This document shows, piece after piece, positions 41,733-50,084 of a stretch of 64,000 bases of DNA (the stretch's first letter is position 1; every line of letters starts with the position of its first letter). The position numbers were made by a program, and so were the translations under genes. Source of the DNA: Nocardioides gansuensis (lineage in GTDB: Bacteria; Actinomycetota; Actinomycetes; Propionibacteriales; Nocardioidaceae); assembly GCF_003076135.1 (NCBI RefSeq), contig NZ_QDGZ01000005.1, positions 124,001-188,000 of the forward strand. Direction: 5' to 3'. The notes beneath the pieces were generated by a model, which was not told the origin of the DNA, did not search any database, and saw only the letters and a program-made list of their open reading frames with translations.

Positions 41733-42788
41733 ATGGCCACCCTTGCGCAGATCGCGACCTCGGCCGGCGTCAGTGAGGCGACGGTCAGCCGGGTCCTCAA
41801 CGACAAGCCCGGCGTCAGCGACGCTGCGCGCCAGGCCGTCCTGACCGCTCTCGACGTCCTCGGTTACGAGCGGCCCGCCAAGCTGCGCCGCCGCAGCGCG
41901 GGCCTCGTCGGCCTCGTGGTGCCCGAGCTGGTCAACCCGATCTTCCCCGCGTTCGCTCAGGTCATCGAGGACGCGCTCGCGCGCCGGCGGTTCACCCCCG
42001 TGCTCTGCACCCAGGCCCCCGGCGGCATCTCCGAGGACGAGTACGTCGAGTCCCTGCTCGACCACGGCGTCGCCGGCATCATCTTCGTGTCCGGCCGCCA
42101 CGCCGACACCACGGCCGACCACGAGCGCTATCGCACCCTGCTCGACCGGGGCATGCCGGTGGTCCTCGTCAACGGGTACGCCGAGGGGCTGGCCGCGCCG
42201 TTCGTCTCGGTCGACGACCGGGAGGCGGCAGAGCTGGCGGTGTCCCACCTGGTGCAGCTGGGCCACCGGCGCATTGGGCTGGCCACGGGCCCCGCGCGCT
42301 ACGTCCCGTCCGCGCGCAAGCGAGCGGGCTTCGTGGCTGCGCTGGAGACCCATCTCGGGCTCTCGCGGAAGGAAGCCGAGAGCTGGATCGCCGACTCCCT
42401 CTTCACCGTGGAAGGTGGCGCCGCGGCGACCCGCCAGCTCGCCGCGCGAGGAGCAACCGCCGTGGTCTGCGCCTCGGACATCATGGCGCTCGGCGCCATC
42501 CGCGGGGCCCGCGAGCTGGGGCTGCGGGTGCCGGAGGACTTCTCGGTCGTCGGCTTCGACGACTCCTTGCTCATCGCCTTCGTCGACCCCCCGTTGACCA
42601 CCGTGCGCCAGCCGGTCGCCGCGATGGGCGCCGCCGCGGTGTCCGCGCTCGTCGACGCGATCTCGGGGCAGCCGGTGCCGGCGATGGAGTACATGTTCAG
42701 GCCCGAGCTGGTGCTGCGCTCCTCGACCGGTCCCGCCCCGCTGGAACAGCGGCCGTTCAGAGCAGCGGGCCGACCAGCTGCCCGATGA
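41733..42788 (+). CDS. LacI family regulator (maltose-type)
   Basis: This 351-aa repressor has an N-terminal HTH (TLAQIATSAGVSEATVSRVLNDKPGVSDAARQAV, about 3-37), hinge helix, and a periplasmic-binding-like sensor domain (GLVVPELVNPIFPAF, VNGYAEGLAAPFVSVDDREAAELAVSHL, VVCASDIMALGAIRG). The close spacing to CTTGCA/TGCAAG operators and the divergent transporter operon indicates control of that operon. The C-terminus extends past the usual end (PLEQRPFRAAGRPAAR), overlapping the VIT1-like gene by 32 nt on the opposite strand. Confidence 0.93.
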   Translation: MATLAQIATSAGVSEATVSRVLNDKPGVSDAARQAVLTALDVLGYERPAKLRRRSAGLVGLVVPELVNPIFPAFAQVIEDALARRRFTPVLCTQAPGGISEDEYVESLLDHGVAGIIFVSGRHADTTADHERYRTLLDRGMPVVLVNGYAEGLAAPFVSVDDREAAELAVSHLVQLGHRRIGLATGPARYVPSARKRAGFVAALETHLGLSRKEAESWIADSLFTVEGGAAATRQLAARGATAVVCASDIMALGAIRGARELGLRVPEDFSVVGFDDSLLIAFVDPPLTTVRQPVAAMGAAAVSALVDAISGQPVPAMEYMFRPELVLRSSTGPAPLEQRPFRAAGRPAAR

Positions 42789-43488
42789 GGTGGGTGACGA
42801 CCATCGCGAGCACGCCACCGGCGACGTTGCGGGCCACGGCCCGGCCCGTCGGCGAGCTGCCCAGGCGCGCGCTGGCGAAGCCGGTCAGCGCGAGGGCCAG
42901 CGCCACGGACAGTCCGGTGACCCACACCCGCAGGTCGGCCGGCGACAGGGTGATCGTCAGCAGCGGCAGCAGGGCGCCGACCGTGAACGCGAGCATGGAC
43001 GCGACCGCCGCCTGCCAGGGGCTGGTCAGCGCCTCGGGGTCGATGCCGAGCTCGGCCTCGGCATGGGCTGAGAGGGCGTCGTGGGCGGTGAGCTCGACGG
43101 CCACCTGCTGGGCGAGGTCGGGGCTCAGGCCGCGCTGCACGTAGAGGTCCGCCAGCTCGGCGAGCTCCTCCTCCGGCTCCTCCGCGAGCTCGGCGCGCTC
43201 CTTGGCCAGCAGCCCCTGCTCGGAGTCGCGCTGGGTGCTCACCGAGACGTATTCGCCCGCGGCCATGCTCAGCGCCCCTGCGACGAGGCCGGCCCCGCCG
43301 GCGATCAGGATCGCGTGCCGGTCCGAGGTCGCCCCCGCGACACCGGCCACGAGGCCGGCGACCGAGACGATGCCGTCGTTGGCGCCGAGCACCCCCGCGC
43401 GCAGCCAGTTCAGCCGGGCGGACACCGAGCCGTCGTGCGGCTCGTCGTCGTGCTGCCCGATGGGGGTGCCGAGTTCGTCAGCGCTCAC
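42757..43488 (-). CDS. VIT1/CCC1 family iron/manganese transporter
   Basis: This 243-aa membrane protein has about five helices with the VIT1 signature LRAGVLGANDGIVSVAGLVAGVAG and GALSMAAGEYVSVSTQRDSE. A cytosolic Glu-rich metal-binding region follows (ERAELAEEPEEELAELADLYVQRG). Relatives export Fe2+ or Mn2+ in exchange for protons. GTG 43488 is used because it puts the standard N-terminus in place. Its last 32 nt overlap the convergent LacI gene. Confidence 0.92.
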   Translation of the reverse strand: MSADELGTPIGQHDDEPHDGSVSARLNWLRAGVLGANDGIVSVAGLVAGVAGATSDRHAILIAGGAGLVAGALSMAAGEYVSVSTQRDSEQGLLAKERAELAEEPEEELAELADLYVQRGLSPDLAQQVAVELTAHDALSAHAEAELGIDPEALTSPWQAAVASMLAFTVGALLPLLTITLSPADLRVWVTGLSVALALALTGFASARLGSSPTGRAVARNVAGGVLAMVVTHLIGQLVGPLL

Positions 43489-43552
43489 CCCGCCATCCCA
43501 GCGCGGCGGCGTACGCCTCGCAAGCAAGGCAAGGCTGCTCTCAGTCGCCCGG

Positions 43553-44191
43553 TCAGTCGGCGGAGCGCACGATCCGGAGGTTGAACTGAGCGCTTCCGAG
43601 GCGCTGCACGAGCCGGAGCCAGAGCGGCATCCACATCTCCAGGCCGCGCGCCGCCTCCAGCGCCGGGAACTCGATGACGTCGCGCCAGCCGAGGTCGCGG
43701 AGCAGCCCCACCACCACGGTCCGGGCGTCGGCGTCGTCGCCCGCCACGAAGACCGTCGTGTCCTCTGGCAGCCGGTCGGGTGCCACCATGAGCGCGTTGT
43801 TGACGGTGTTGAGCGCCTTGACGACCCGCGCCCCGGGGTGGGCGCGCTGCACCTGCTCGGCGAGGCTGTCGGTGTCCTCGACCAGCAGGCTGGGCGGGAA
43901 GCCCTGGCTGAAGTCCAGCGGGTTGCTCACGTCCACGAGGACCTTGCCGGTCAGGTGGCCGGCGAGCTCGAGCGCCTCGAGCGTGCGGTCGCCGCTGACG
44001 GCGTTGACGACGACCTCGGCGCCGGCGGCCGCGTCGGCGAACGTCGCGAGCGCCAGGTGGTCGGGCCAGTCTCCGCGGGTGCGCGTGGCGCCCGGGTCGC
44101 GGGTGCCGACGACCACGTCGTGCCCGGCCGCCTGCCACGCGGAGGCGAGGGCGCGACCGACGTCGCCGGTGCCGAGGACCCCGAGCTGCAT
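43553..44191 (-). CDS. NADPH-F420 oxidoreductase-like NAD(P)-binding protein
   Basis: This 212-aa Rossmann protein has QLGVLGTGDVGRALASAWQAAGHDVVVGTRDP, a GxGxxG dinucleotide motif with Thr-Arg after beta-2, which suits NADP, and VVNAVSGDRTLEALELAGHLTGKVLVDVSNPLDF, as in F420-dependent NADP reductases and related NADPH oxidoreductases. The catalytic substrate is uncertain. ATG 44191 begins the motif; a second ATG at 44200 adds three residues and cannot be excluded. It lies 26 nt downstream of thpR. Confidence 0.87.
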   Translation of the reverse strand: MQLGVLGTGDVGRALASAWQAAGHDVVVGTRDPGATRTRGDWPDHLALATFADAAAGAEVVVNAVSGDRTLEALELAGHLTGKVLVDVSNPLDFSQGFPPSLLVEDTDSLAEQVQRAHPGARVVKALNTVNNALMVAPDRLPEDTTVFVAGDDADARTVVVGLLRDLGWRDVIEFPALEAARGLEMWMPLWLRLVQRLGSAQFNLRIVRSAD

Positions 44192-44217
44192 GCCTGCCAT
44201 CCTGCCCCAGGGGCGGG

Positions 44218-44793
44218 CTAGTGGCGACGCGTCCCGAGCGGGAACACCTCGAGCACGTCGTACCTGGGGCGCTTCCGCGGGCCCTCGCCGAGGTACGACG
44301 CGACGAGGGCGATCTCGTCGAGCCGCCACGCCGGCCCGGAGTAGGCGTCGAGCAGCCGCACCCACTTGCTCACGTTGGCCGGGCGGCCGAGCCGGGCGAG
44401 CGTCAGGTGGCCGTGCCAGCGCCGGCCATCGACAGCGGCACCGGCCTTCGACGCGGCCGCGCGGGCGCCGGTGGCGAGCCGGCCGAGCTCGACGCGGTCG
44501 TCCTCGGACGCCGCCAGCGCGGCGTACAGCACCCGCGCCCGGTCGGCGTGGGGGAAGGCGCCCCCACCGGCGATCCGCAGCTCCATCGGGTGGCGGCGGG
44601 CGGCTGCCCGACCGAGCCGCTCGACCAGGTCGTCGAGGACGCGGTCGGGCACCGACTCCATGAACGCGAGCGTGACGTGCCACTGCTCGGGCAGCGACCA
44701 GCGGAAGTCCCCCGCCTCGCGGCGCGGGGAGAGGAAGGACTCGAGGTCCTCGGTGACGTCCTCCGGCGGGATCGCCGCCACGAAGAGTCTCAT
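44218..44793 (-). CDS. thpR: RNA 2',3'-cyclic phosphodiesterase
   Basis: This 191-aa member of the 2H phosphoesterase superfamily has the two HxTx motifs HVTLAF (about 39-44) and HLTLAR (about 128-133). Family enzymes open 2',3'-cyclic phosphates of RNA or reverse RNA ligation. N-terminal MRLFVAAIPPEDV and C-terminal RYDVLEVFPLG are typical of ThpR. It follows the acyl-CoA dehydrogenase gene with a 33-nt gap. Confidence 0.92.
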   Translation of the reverse strand: MRLFVAAIPPEDVTEDLESFLSPRREAGDFRWSLPEQWHVTLAFMESVPDRVLDDLVERLGRAAARRHPMELRIAGGGAFPHADRARVLYAALAASEDDRVELGRLATGARAAASKAGAAVDGRRWHGHLTLARLGRPANVSKWVRLLDAYSGPAWRLDEIALVASYLGEGPRKRPRYDVLEVFPLGTRRH

Positions 44794-44826
44794 CGGAACG
44801 GCCTGGTCATCAGCAGCTCAGGGCCG

Positions 44827-45972
44827 TCACAGGCCCAGGTCGCGTCCGATCAGCTCCTTCATGATCTCGTTGGAGCCCGCCCAGATCTTGGAGACCCGGG
44901 CGTCGCGCCAGGCCCGGGCGACGCGGTACTCGTTCATGAAGCCGTAGCCGCCGTGCAGCTGGACGCAGTGGTCGAGCACCTCGTTCTGCACCTGCGAGGA
45001 CCACCACTTGGCCTTGGCCGCGTCCACCGGCGAGAGCTCGCCACGGGCGTGGGACACGACGCACTTGTCGATGTAGGCCTCGGTGACCTCGATGCGCGTG
45101 AAGAGGTCGGCCAGCAGGAACTTGTTGTGCTGGAACTGGCCGATCGACTGGCCGAAGGCCTTGCGGTCCTTGGTGTACTGCAGGGTCTCGACCAGGATCT
45201 GCTTGGCGTGCGCGACGTTCGAGATCGCGCATCCGAGCCGCTCCTGGGGGAGCTTCTGCATCATGTGGATGAAGCCCTGGTTGAGCTCGCCGACGATCTC
45301 GGCGTCGGTGACCCGGACGTTCTCGAAGAAGAGCTCGGCGGTGTCGGACTCGTCCTGGCCGACCTTGTCGAGCTTGCGGCCGCGGCTGAAGCCCTCCTTG
45401 GTCGTCTCGATGCCGAACAGGGTGATGCCCTTCGAGCCCTTCTCGGGGTCGGTGCGCACGGCGGTGATCACGAGGTCGGCGGAGTAGCCGTTGGTGATGA
45501 AGGTCTTCGAACCGTTGATGACCCACTCGTCGCCGTCGCGCACGGCGGTCGTCTTCAGCGCGGCGAGGTCGGAGCCGCCGGACGGCTCGGTCATGCCGAT
45601 CGCGAGGAGGATCTCGCCCGAGGCCACGCCGGGCAGCCAGCGCTGCTTCTGCTCCTCGGTCCCGAGCTCGACGAGGTAGGGGGCGGTGATGTCGGCGTGG
45701 ATGCCCCAGCAGGAGCCGAGCGCCGCGTTGACCTTGTTGAGCTCCTCCACGACGACGGCGTTGAAGCGGTAGTCGCCGGCCTCGGCGCCGCCGTAGGCCT
45801 CGGGGATCTCCAGGCCCAGGAAGCCCTGCTTGCCGGCCTCGAGCCAGAACTCACGGGGGATGGCCTTGTCGACCGCGTACTGGTCGACGTGCGGGATGAC
45901 CGACCGGTCCAGGAACTCCTTGACCGAGGCGCGGAAGGCCTCGTGGTCCTCGTCGTAGATGTCGCGCTTCAT
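44827..45972 (-). CDS. Acyl-CoA dehydrogenase (IVD/LCAD-type)
   Basis: This 381-aa FAD enzyme oxidises acyl-CoA to enoyl-CoA. FAD-binding segments are IGMTEPSGGSDLAALKTTA and KTFITNGYSADLVI. The usual MCAD-type catalytic Glu position near the C-terminus is Ala (KIWAGSNEIM), and Glu is instead in helix G (LPQERLGCA, E244), as in isovaleryl- and long-chain acyl-CoA dehydrogenases. The chain specificity is unknown. ATG 45972 is preceded by TAACAT at 7 nt. It is divergent from the M15 peptidase gene. Confidence 0.93.
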   Translation of the reverse strand: MKRDIYDEDHEAFRASVKEFLDRSVIPHVDQYAVDKAIPREFWLEAGKQGFLGLEIPEAYGGAEAGDYRFNAVVVEELNKVNAALGSCWGIHADITAPYLVELGTEEQKQRWLPGVASGEILLAIGMTEPSGGSDLAALKTTAVRDGDEWVINGSKTFITNGYSADLVITAVRTDPEKGSKGITLFGIETTKEGFSRGRKLDKVGQDESDTAELFFENVRVTDAEIVGELNQGFIHMMQKLPQERLGCAISNVAHAKQILVETLQYTKDRKAFGQSIGQFQHNKFLLADLFTRIEVTEAYIDKCVVSHARGELSPVDAAKAKWWSSQVQNEVLDHCVQLHGGYGFMNEYRVARAWRDARVSKIWAGSNEIMKELIGRDLGL

Positions 45973-45979
45973 ACTCCGA

Positions 45980-45985
45980 ATGTTA
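45980..45985 (-). promoter_or_regulatory. -10 box of the acyl-CoA dehydrogenase gene
   Basis: Minus-strand TAACAT lies 7 nt before ATG 45972. A CGGAG follows, so it may alternatively carry a very short leader. Confidence 0.45.
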
Positions 45986-46035
45986 CCCGCGGGTCACCTG
46001 GTAGCGGCAGGTGTCCGGCAGGCAGTCGTGCGACG

Positions 46036-46041
46036 TACGGT
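46036..46041 (+). promoter_or_regulatory. -10 box of the M15 peptidase gene
   Basis: TACGGT lies 7 nt before ATG 46049, no ribosome-binding site. Confidence 0.5.
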
Positions 46042-46048
46042 GTCGGCC

Positions 46049-47023
46049 ATGCGAGGTCGGGTGGCGGTCGTCGGCGTGGTGCTCTCTGGCCTGCTCGCCG
46101 CGTGCACTCCCCAGCCGCTCGTTGGTCGACCAGCGAGCGCCAGCGATCCCGGGGGTCGAGTAGCGAGCGCCAGCGATCCCGGGGGTCGAGTAGCGAGCGC
46201 CAGCGATCCCGGGGGTCGAGTAGCGAGCGCCAGCGAGCGTATCGAGACCCGTATCGAGGCCGCCTGCACCGACACGCGCAGCGACGGCACCCAGCCGTGC
46301 CCGGCGCGGGGCTTCGGCAGCCGCCCGCCGGCCTGGCTCGGCACCCGCGAGCTGCCGCGCACGGAGGCGGGGTACGGCGAGGTGCGGCCCACGCCGCCGG
46401 TGCTCCGCAACCGCCGCTGGACGCTGGCCGACCCGGTGCCGATGCTGCCGGGTCGGGGGTACGCCGCGAAGGTGGTCTCGCCGGCGCCGGCGCACGTGAT
46501 CGACCGGTCGACCTGGCGGGAGGGCTGCCCCGTCGCGAGCACCGACCTCGCGTGGGTGCGGCTGACCTTCTGGGGCTTCGACGCGCAGCGGCACACCGGG
46601 GAGCTGCTCGTGCACCGCAGCGCGGCCGCCGGGATCGTCGAGGCCTTCCGGATCCTCTACCGCCAGCGCTTCCCCCAGGAGCAGGTCGTCATCGTGGAGT
46701 TCTACGACCCCGACGCGCCGCCGACCGGGGACGGCAACGGCACGGGTGCCTTCGTGTGCCGGCCCAGCACCGGCGCGTCGTACTTCTCCCAGCACGCCTA
46801 CGGCCTCGCGATCGACGTCAACACCTTCCAGAACCCCTACGCCAAGGGCGAGGTGGTGCTGCCCGAGCTGGCGAGCGCCTACCTGCGCCGCAGCTGGGCC
46901 CGGCCCGGGATGGTCCTGCGCAACGGCCCGGTCGTGGAGGCGTTCGCCCGGATCGGCTGGGAGTGGGGCGGCGACTGGGACAGCCTCAAGGACTACCAGC
47001 ACTTCAGCGCCAACGGCCTGTGA
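46049..47023 (+). CDS. M15 family peptidase lipoprotein with repeat-derived linker
   Basis: This is a 324-aa lipoprotein: the lipobox LLAAC places the lipidated Cys at residue 19. Residues about 28-64 are a linker made of ASDPGGRVAS repeats. The catalytic domain (about 175-324) has zinc ligands in SQHAYGLAIDVNTF (H-x6-D) and KDYQHF, with WEWGGDWDSLKDYQHFS typical of M15 D-Ala-D-Ala or L-Ala-D-Glu peptidases that trim peptidoglycan. ATG 46049 has TACGGT 7 nt upstream. Part of the linker DNA belongs to a palindromic interspersed repeat (see 46141-46249). Confidence 0.88.
   Translation: MRGRVAVVGVVLSGLLAACTPQPLVGRPASASDPGGRVASASDPGGRVASASDPGGRVASASERIETRIEAACTDTRSDGTQPCPARGFGSRPPAWLGTRELPRTEAGYGEVRPTPPVLRNRRWTLADPVPMLPGRGYAAKVVSPAPAHVIDRSTWREGCPVASTDLAWVRLTFWGFDAQRHTGELLVHRSAAAGIVEAFRILYRQRFPQEQVVIVEFYDPDAPPTGDGNGTGAFVCRPSTGASYFSQHAYGLAIDVNTFQNPYAKGEVVLPELASAYLRRSWARPGMVLRNGPVVEAFARIGWEWGGDWDSLKDYQHFSANGL
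46141..46230. repeat. Three perfect 30-nt tandem repeats, in frame
   Basis: Units 46141-46170, 46171-46200 and 46201-46230 are identical and encode ten residues each (ASDPGGRVAS in register). A partial unit precedes (46121-46140). The length being a multiple of three keeps the frame. Confidence 0.95.
46214..46249. repeat. REP-like palindromic element
   Basis: The 36-nt stretch begins GGTCGAGTAGCGAGCG and ends GCGTATCGAGACC; the ends are imperfect inverted copies with a GGTC/GACC border. Similar GGTC...GACC elements are dispersed in actinobacterial intergenic regions; here it sits in the coding sequence. Confidence 0.6.
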
Positions 47024-47026
47024 GGG

Positions 47027-49195
47027 TCAGACCAGTACGTCGGCGCGGTCGGCAGCCGGCGCCGGCGCAGGCGGCTCCTCTCGGAAGCCGTAGCGGTCCC
47101 ACCAGCGGCGCATGGGCGCGGGCGCCCACCAGTTCCAGGAGCCGAGCAGATTCATCGTCGCCGGCACCAGCAGCGCCCGCACGACGGTGGCGTCGATGAG
47201 CAGCGCCACGAGCATGCCGATGCCGATCATCTTCATGAAGACGATCCCGCTCATGCCGAAGGCTCCGATCACGATCGCCAGCAGCAGGGCGGCCGAGGTG
47301 ATTATGCGGCCGGTCTTCTGCACGCCGGTCGCCACCGCCAGGTCGTTGTCGTGGGTCCGGTCCCACTGCTCGCGCACCCGCGAGAGCAGGAAGACCTCGT
47401 AGTCCATCGAGAGACCGAAGAGGATCGCCAGCATCAGGATCGGGTTGGTCGCGTCGAGGAAGCCCTGCGACTCGAACCCGAGCACGCCCTCGAGGTGCCC
47501 GTCGCTGAAGATCCAGGTGATCACGCCGAAGGACGCGGTGATCGAGACGGCGTTCATCACGATCGCCTTGACCGGCAGCACGAGCGAGCCGAACGCCACG
47601 AACAGCAGCACCATCATCACGACCACGACGATCAGCGCCATCCACGGGAGGTGGTCGGCGACCGACGCGGTCAGGTCGACCGTGTCGGCGGTCAGGCCGC
47701 CGACGAGCGCGCCCTCACCGGGGCCCTCGACGTCGCGCAGCGCCCGGACGATGTCCTGCGACCGCTCGCTCTGGCTGTTGCCGCGCCATGCCACCTGCAG
47801 CAGCGTGGCGTCACCCTCCTGGGCGACGGGCTGTGCGGTCTTCACGCCGGGGACGGCGAGCAGGTCCCTCGTGTACGCCGCGACCTCGCGCTGGCCCGCG
47901 CCCTCGACCAGCACCGAGGCGGTCGAGGTCTCGGGGCCGAAGTCGGAGTTGAGCTTCTCCGCCGCGACGTGGGCGGGGGAGTCGTCGGGCAGGATCCGGT
48001 AGTCGATGCTGCCCCACTTGACGCCCAGGAAGGGCGACGCGATCACCAGCAGCCCGACGGTCACCGCCACCACGACGGCGACCGGCCGGCGCATCACGGC
48101 ATGCGCGAGGCGGGCCCACGCGCCGTGGTCGGACTCGACCGTGACCGGGCGGTGGCGGCGCCACGGCAGGCGGCCGCCGTCGATGCGCCGGCCGAGGAGG
48201 CGCAGCGTCGCCGGCAGGGCGGTGAGGGCTGCGAGCATCGCGACCAGCACGGCCGCGATGCCGCCGTACCCCATGCTCCGCAGGAACGCCTGGGGGAACA
48301 CCAGCAGGCTGGACATGGCGGCCGCGACGGTGAGCCCGGAGAAGAAGACCGTGCGTCCGGCCGTGTTCATCGTCGTGCGGATGGCGGTGGCGACGCCGTC
48401 CGGGTCGTCCGCCGGGATGCTGGAGAGCTCCTCGCGGAAGCGGCTCACCACGAAGAGGGCGTAGTCGATCGCCAGGCCCATGCCGAGCAGCGTGATCACG
48501 TTGACCGAGAAGATCGAGACCTCGGTGAAGACCGCGATCAGGCGCACGACCGCGAGCGCGCCGACGACGGCGAGGGCGCCGACGACCACCGGCATCGAGG
48601 CGGCGACGAGGCTGCCGAAGATCAGCAGGGCGAGCAGCGCGACGATGGGCAGGGACAGCTCCTCGGCACGGCGCAGGTCCTCCGAGGTGCGCTCGTTGAC
48701 GTCGGAGTAGACCGCGAAGGCGCCGGCCAGGTCCGTCTCGAGGCCGTCGGCGTGGAGGAGCGGCTCGAGCCGCTCGTAGCTGCGCAGGTAGTCGTCCTGG
48801 CTGTCCCCCGCGAGGGAGATGAGCACCTGCGTCGCGTGCCTGTCCTTGCTCACCAGGGCCGGGGACTGCGTCGACCAGTAGTCAACGACCCTGGTCGTGG
48901 CGTCCTTCGGGAGGTCGCGCAGGACGCCGGCCACCTCGCGCTGGAAGGCCCGGTCGCCGACGGTGAGGTCGTCGCTGGAGTAGATCGCCACCACGTCGAC
49001 GGTGGAGTTGCCGAAGATCTCGCGCTCCCGGGCGAGCTCCTGGTAGCCCTCCGAGCCGGGGTCGTCGAAGCCGCCCTGGCTCAGGGACCCGAAGACACCG
49101 GCTCCGTAGGCGCCGGCCCCGAGGGCGAGCAGGATGCTCGCGAGGAGCACGGCGAGGGCCCGGCGGGCGACGAAGGCACCCCAGCGGTCGAGCAT
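47027..49195 (-). CDS. MMPL family RND transporter
   Basis: This 722-aa membrane protein has two six-helix halves separated by extracytoplasmic domains (about 40-180 and 405-520). Typical segments are LGMGLAIDYALFVVSRFREEL and ILFGLSMDYEVFLLSRVREQW with the paired Asp-Tyr proton-relay residues (IDYALF, MDYEVF). Relatives export lipids or drugs; substrate is unknown. ATG 49195 follows CAGGAG. It is divergent from a TetR gene whose GTAAAC boxes lie in the shared promoter, so it is likely the regulated target. Confidence 0.92.
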   Translation of the reverse strand: MLDRWGAFVARRALAVLLASILLALGAGAYGAGVFGSLSQGGFDDPGSEGYQELAREREIFGNSTVDVVAIYSSDDLTVGDRAFQREVAGVLRDLPKDATTRVVDYWSTQSPALVSKDRHATQVLISLAGDSQDDYLRSYERLEPLLHADGLETDLAGAFAVYSDVNERTSEDLRRAEELSLPIVALLALLIFGSLVAASMPVVVGALAVVGALAVVRLIAVFTEVSIFSVNVITLLGMGLAIDYALFVVSRFREELSSIPADDPDGVATAIRTTMNTAGRTVFFSGLTVAAAMSSLLVFPQAFLRSMGYGGIAAVLVAMLAALTALPATLRLLGRRIDGGRLPWRRHRPVTVESDHGAWARLAHAVMRRPVAVVVAVTVGLLVIASPFLGVKWGSIDYRILPDDSPAHVAAEKLNSDFGPETSTASVLVEGAGQREVAAYTRDLLAVPGVKTAQPVAQEGDATLLQVAWRGNSQSERSQDIVRALRDVEGPGEGALVGGLTADTVDLTASVADHLPWMALIVVVVMMVLLFVAFGSLVLPVKAIVMNAVSITASFGVITWIFSDGHLEGVLGFESQGFLDATNPILMLAILFGLSMDYEVFLLSRVREQWDRTHDNDLAVATGVQKTGRIITSAALLLAIVIGAFGMSGIVFMKMIGIGMLVALLIDATVVRALLVPATMNLLGSWNWWAPAPMRRWWDRYGFREEPPAPAPAADRADVLV

Positions 49196-49209
49196 GGCGG
49201 TCTCCTGGG

Positions 49210-49258
49210 TTTACGACAGTCGGAACAGTGAATGCCGTAAACGGTAAACAGTGTAAAC
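49210..49258. promoter_or_regulatory. Cluster of GTTTAC/GTAAAC half-sites
   Basis: GTTTAC at 49210 and GTAAAC at 49237, 49244 and 49253 lie between the divergent MMPL and TetR genes. They are probable TetR operator half-sites. Confidence 0.55.
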
Positions 49259-49291
49259 TGCCCACGTCAAGCCCCCTCGGAAAGGATGTCC

Positions 49292-50056
49292 GTGCCCCAG
49301 CTGCGAGTCCCCACCCGTCGCGAACGCCGGCGCGAGGCGACGTACGACGAGATCGTCAAGGTGTCGGCGGAGCTGCTCGCGGAGGATGCCGACCTGTCGC
49401 TGCGCGCGGTCGCCTCACGGATGGGGATGACGGCCCCGGCGCTCTACCGCTACGTCGCCAGCGCCCAGGAGCTCGTCGACCTCGTGGCCTTCGAGCTGGA
49501 CAAGGGGGCGACCGAGGACTTCCGGGCGGCGGCGGAGCGCCACCCCGAGGACGACCCCGCGGCCCGCGTCACCGCCGCGGCCGTCGCCTTCCGGCACTGG
49601 GCGCTGAGCCGGCCGCGCGAGTTCCACCTCGTCTTCCACAACCCGATCTCCGCGGGGGAGAGCGAGCGCCGCGAGCTGCTCACCCTCTCCACGTCGGGCC
49701 ACTTCTTCACCGACCTGCTGTGGCAGATCTGGGAGCAGACCCGCTTCCCGTTCCCGTCCCTCGACGAGCTCGCGCCCGCCGTGCGCGACGCGGTCCTCGA
49801 CCCGCTGATCCCGGCGAAGTCGGAGCACATCCCGCCGGAGGACCGTGGCCTGCTCTGGGTCTACATGCGCTGCTGGTCGTCCTTGTACGGCGTGGTGACG
49901 CTCGAGTGCACCGGCCACTGCGACCCGCGGGTGATCGAGAGCGCGGCGCTCTTCAAGGCGACCCTCATCGACGAGCTGCCGAGACTCGGGCTGGCCGGGC
50001 AGCGGGACCGGCTGGTCAAGATCCTCGACGAGGAGCTGTCCCGGCACGCCACCTGA
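49292..50056 (+). CDS. TetR family regulator of the MMPL transporter
   Basis: This 254-aa TetR protein has an HTH at about 18-60 (ATYDEIVKVSAELLAEDADLSLRAVASRMGMTAPALYRYVASAQEL) and a long C-terminal ligand domain (WVYMRCWSSLYGVVTLECTGH). GTG 49292 is chosen because GGAAAGG lies 6 nt upstream; the ATG at 49286 would have no spacing. It is divergent from the MMPL gene and is the likely ligand-responsive repressor of that pump. The inducer is unknown. Confidence 0.9.
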   Translation: MPQLRVPTRRERRREATYDEIVKVSAELLAEDADLSLRAVASRMGMTAPALYRYVASAQELVDLVAFELDKGATEDFRAAAERHPEDDPAARVTAAAVAFRHWALSRPREFHLVFHNPISAGESERRELLTLSTSGHFFTDLLWQIWEQTRFPFPSLDELAPAVRDAVLDPLIPAKSEHIPPEDRGLLWVYMRCWSSLYGVVTLECTGHCDPRVIESAALFKATLIDELPRLGLAGQRDRLVKILDEELSRHAT

Positions 50057-50084
50057 CCGTCTCGTGCGGGACCGGGTCGGGCCG

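Noticed and set aside
46049..46248. Repeat array as a frameshifted or pseudogenised peptidase
   Set aside because: The 30-nt unit maintains the frame and the lipobox and M15 catalytic residues are intact.
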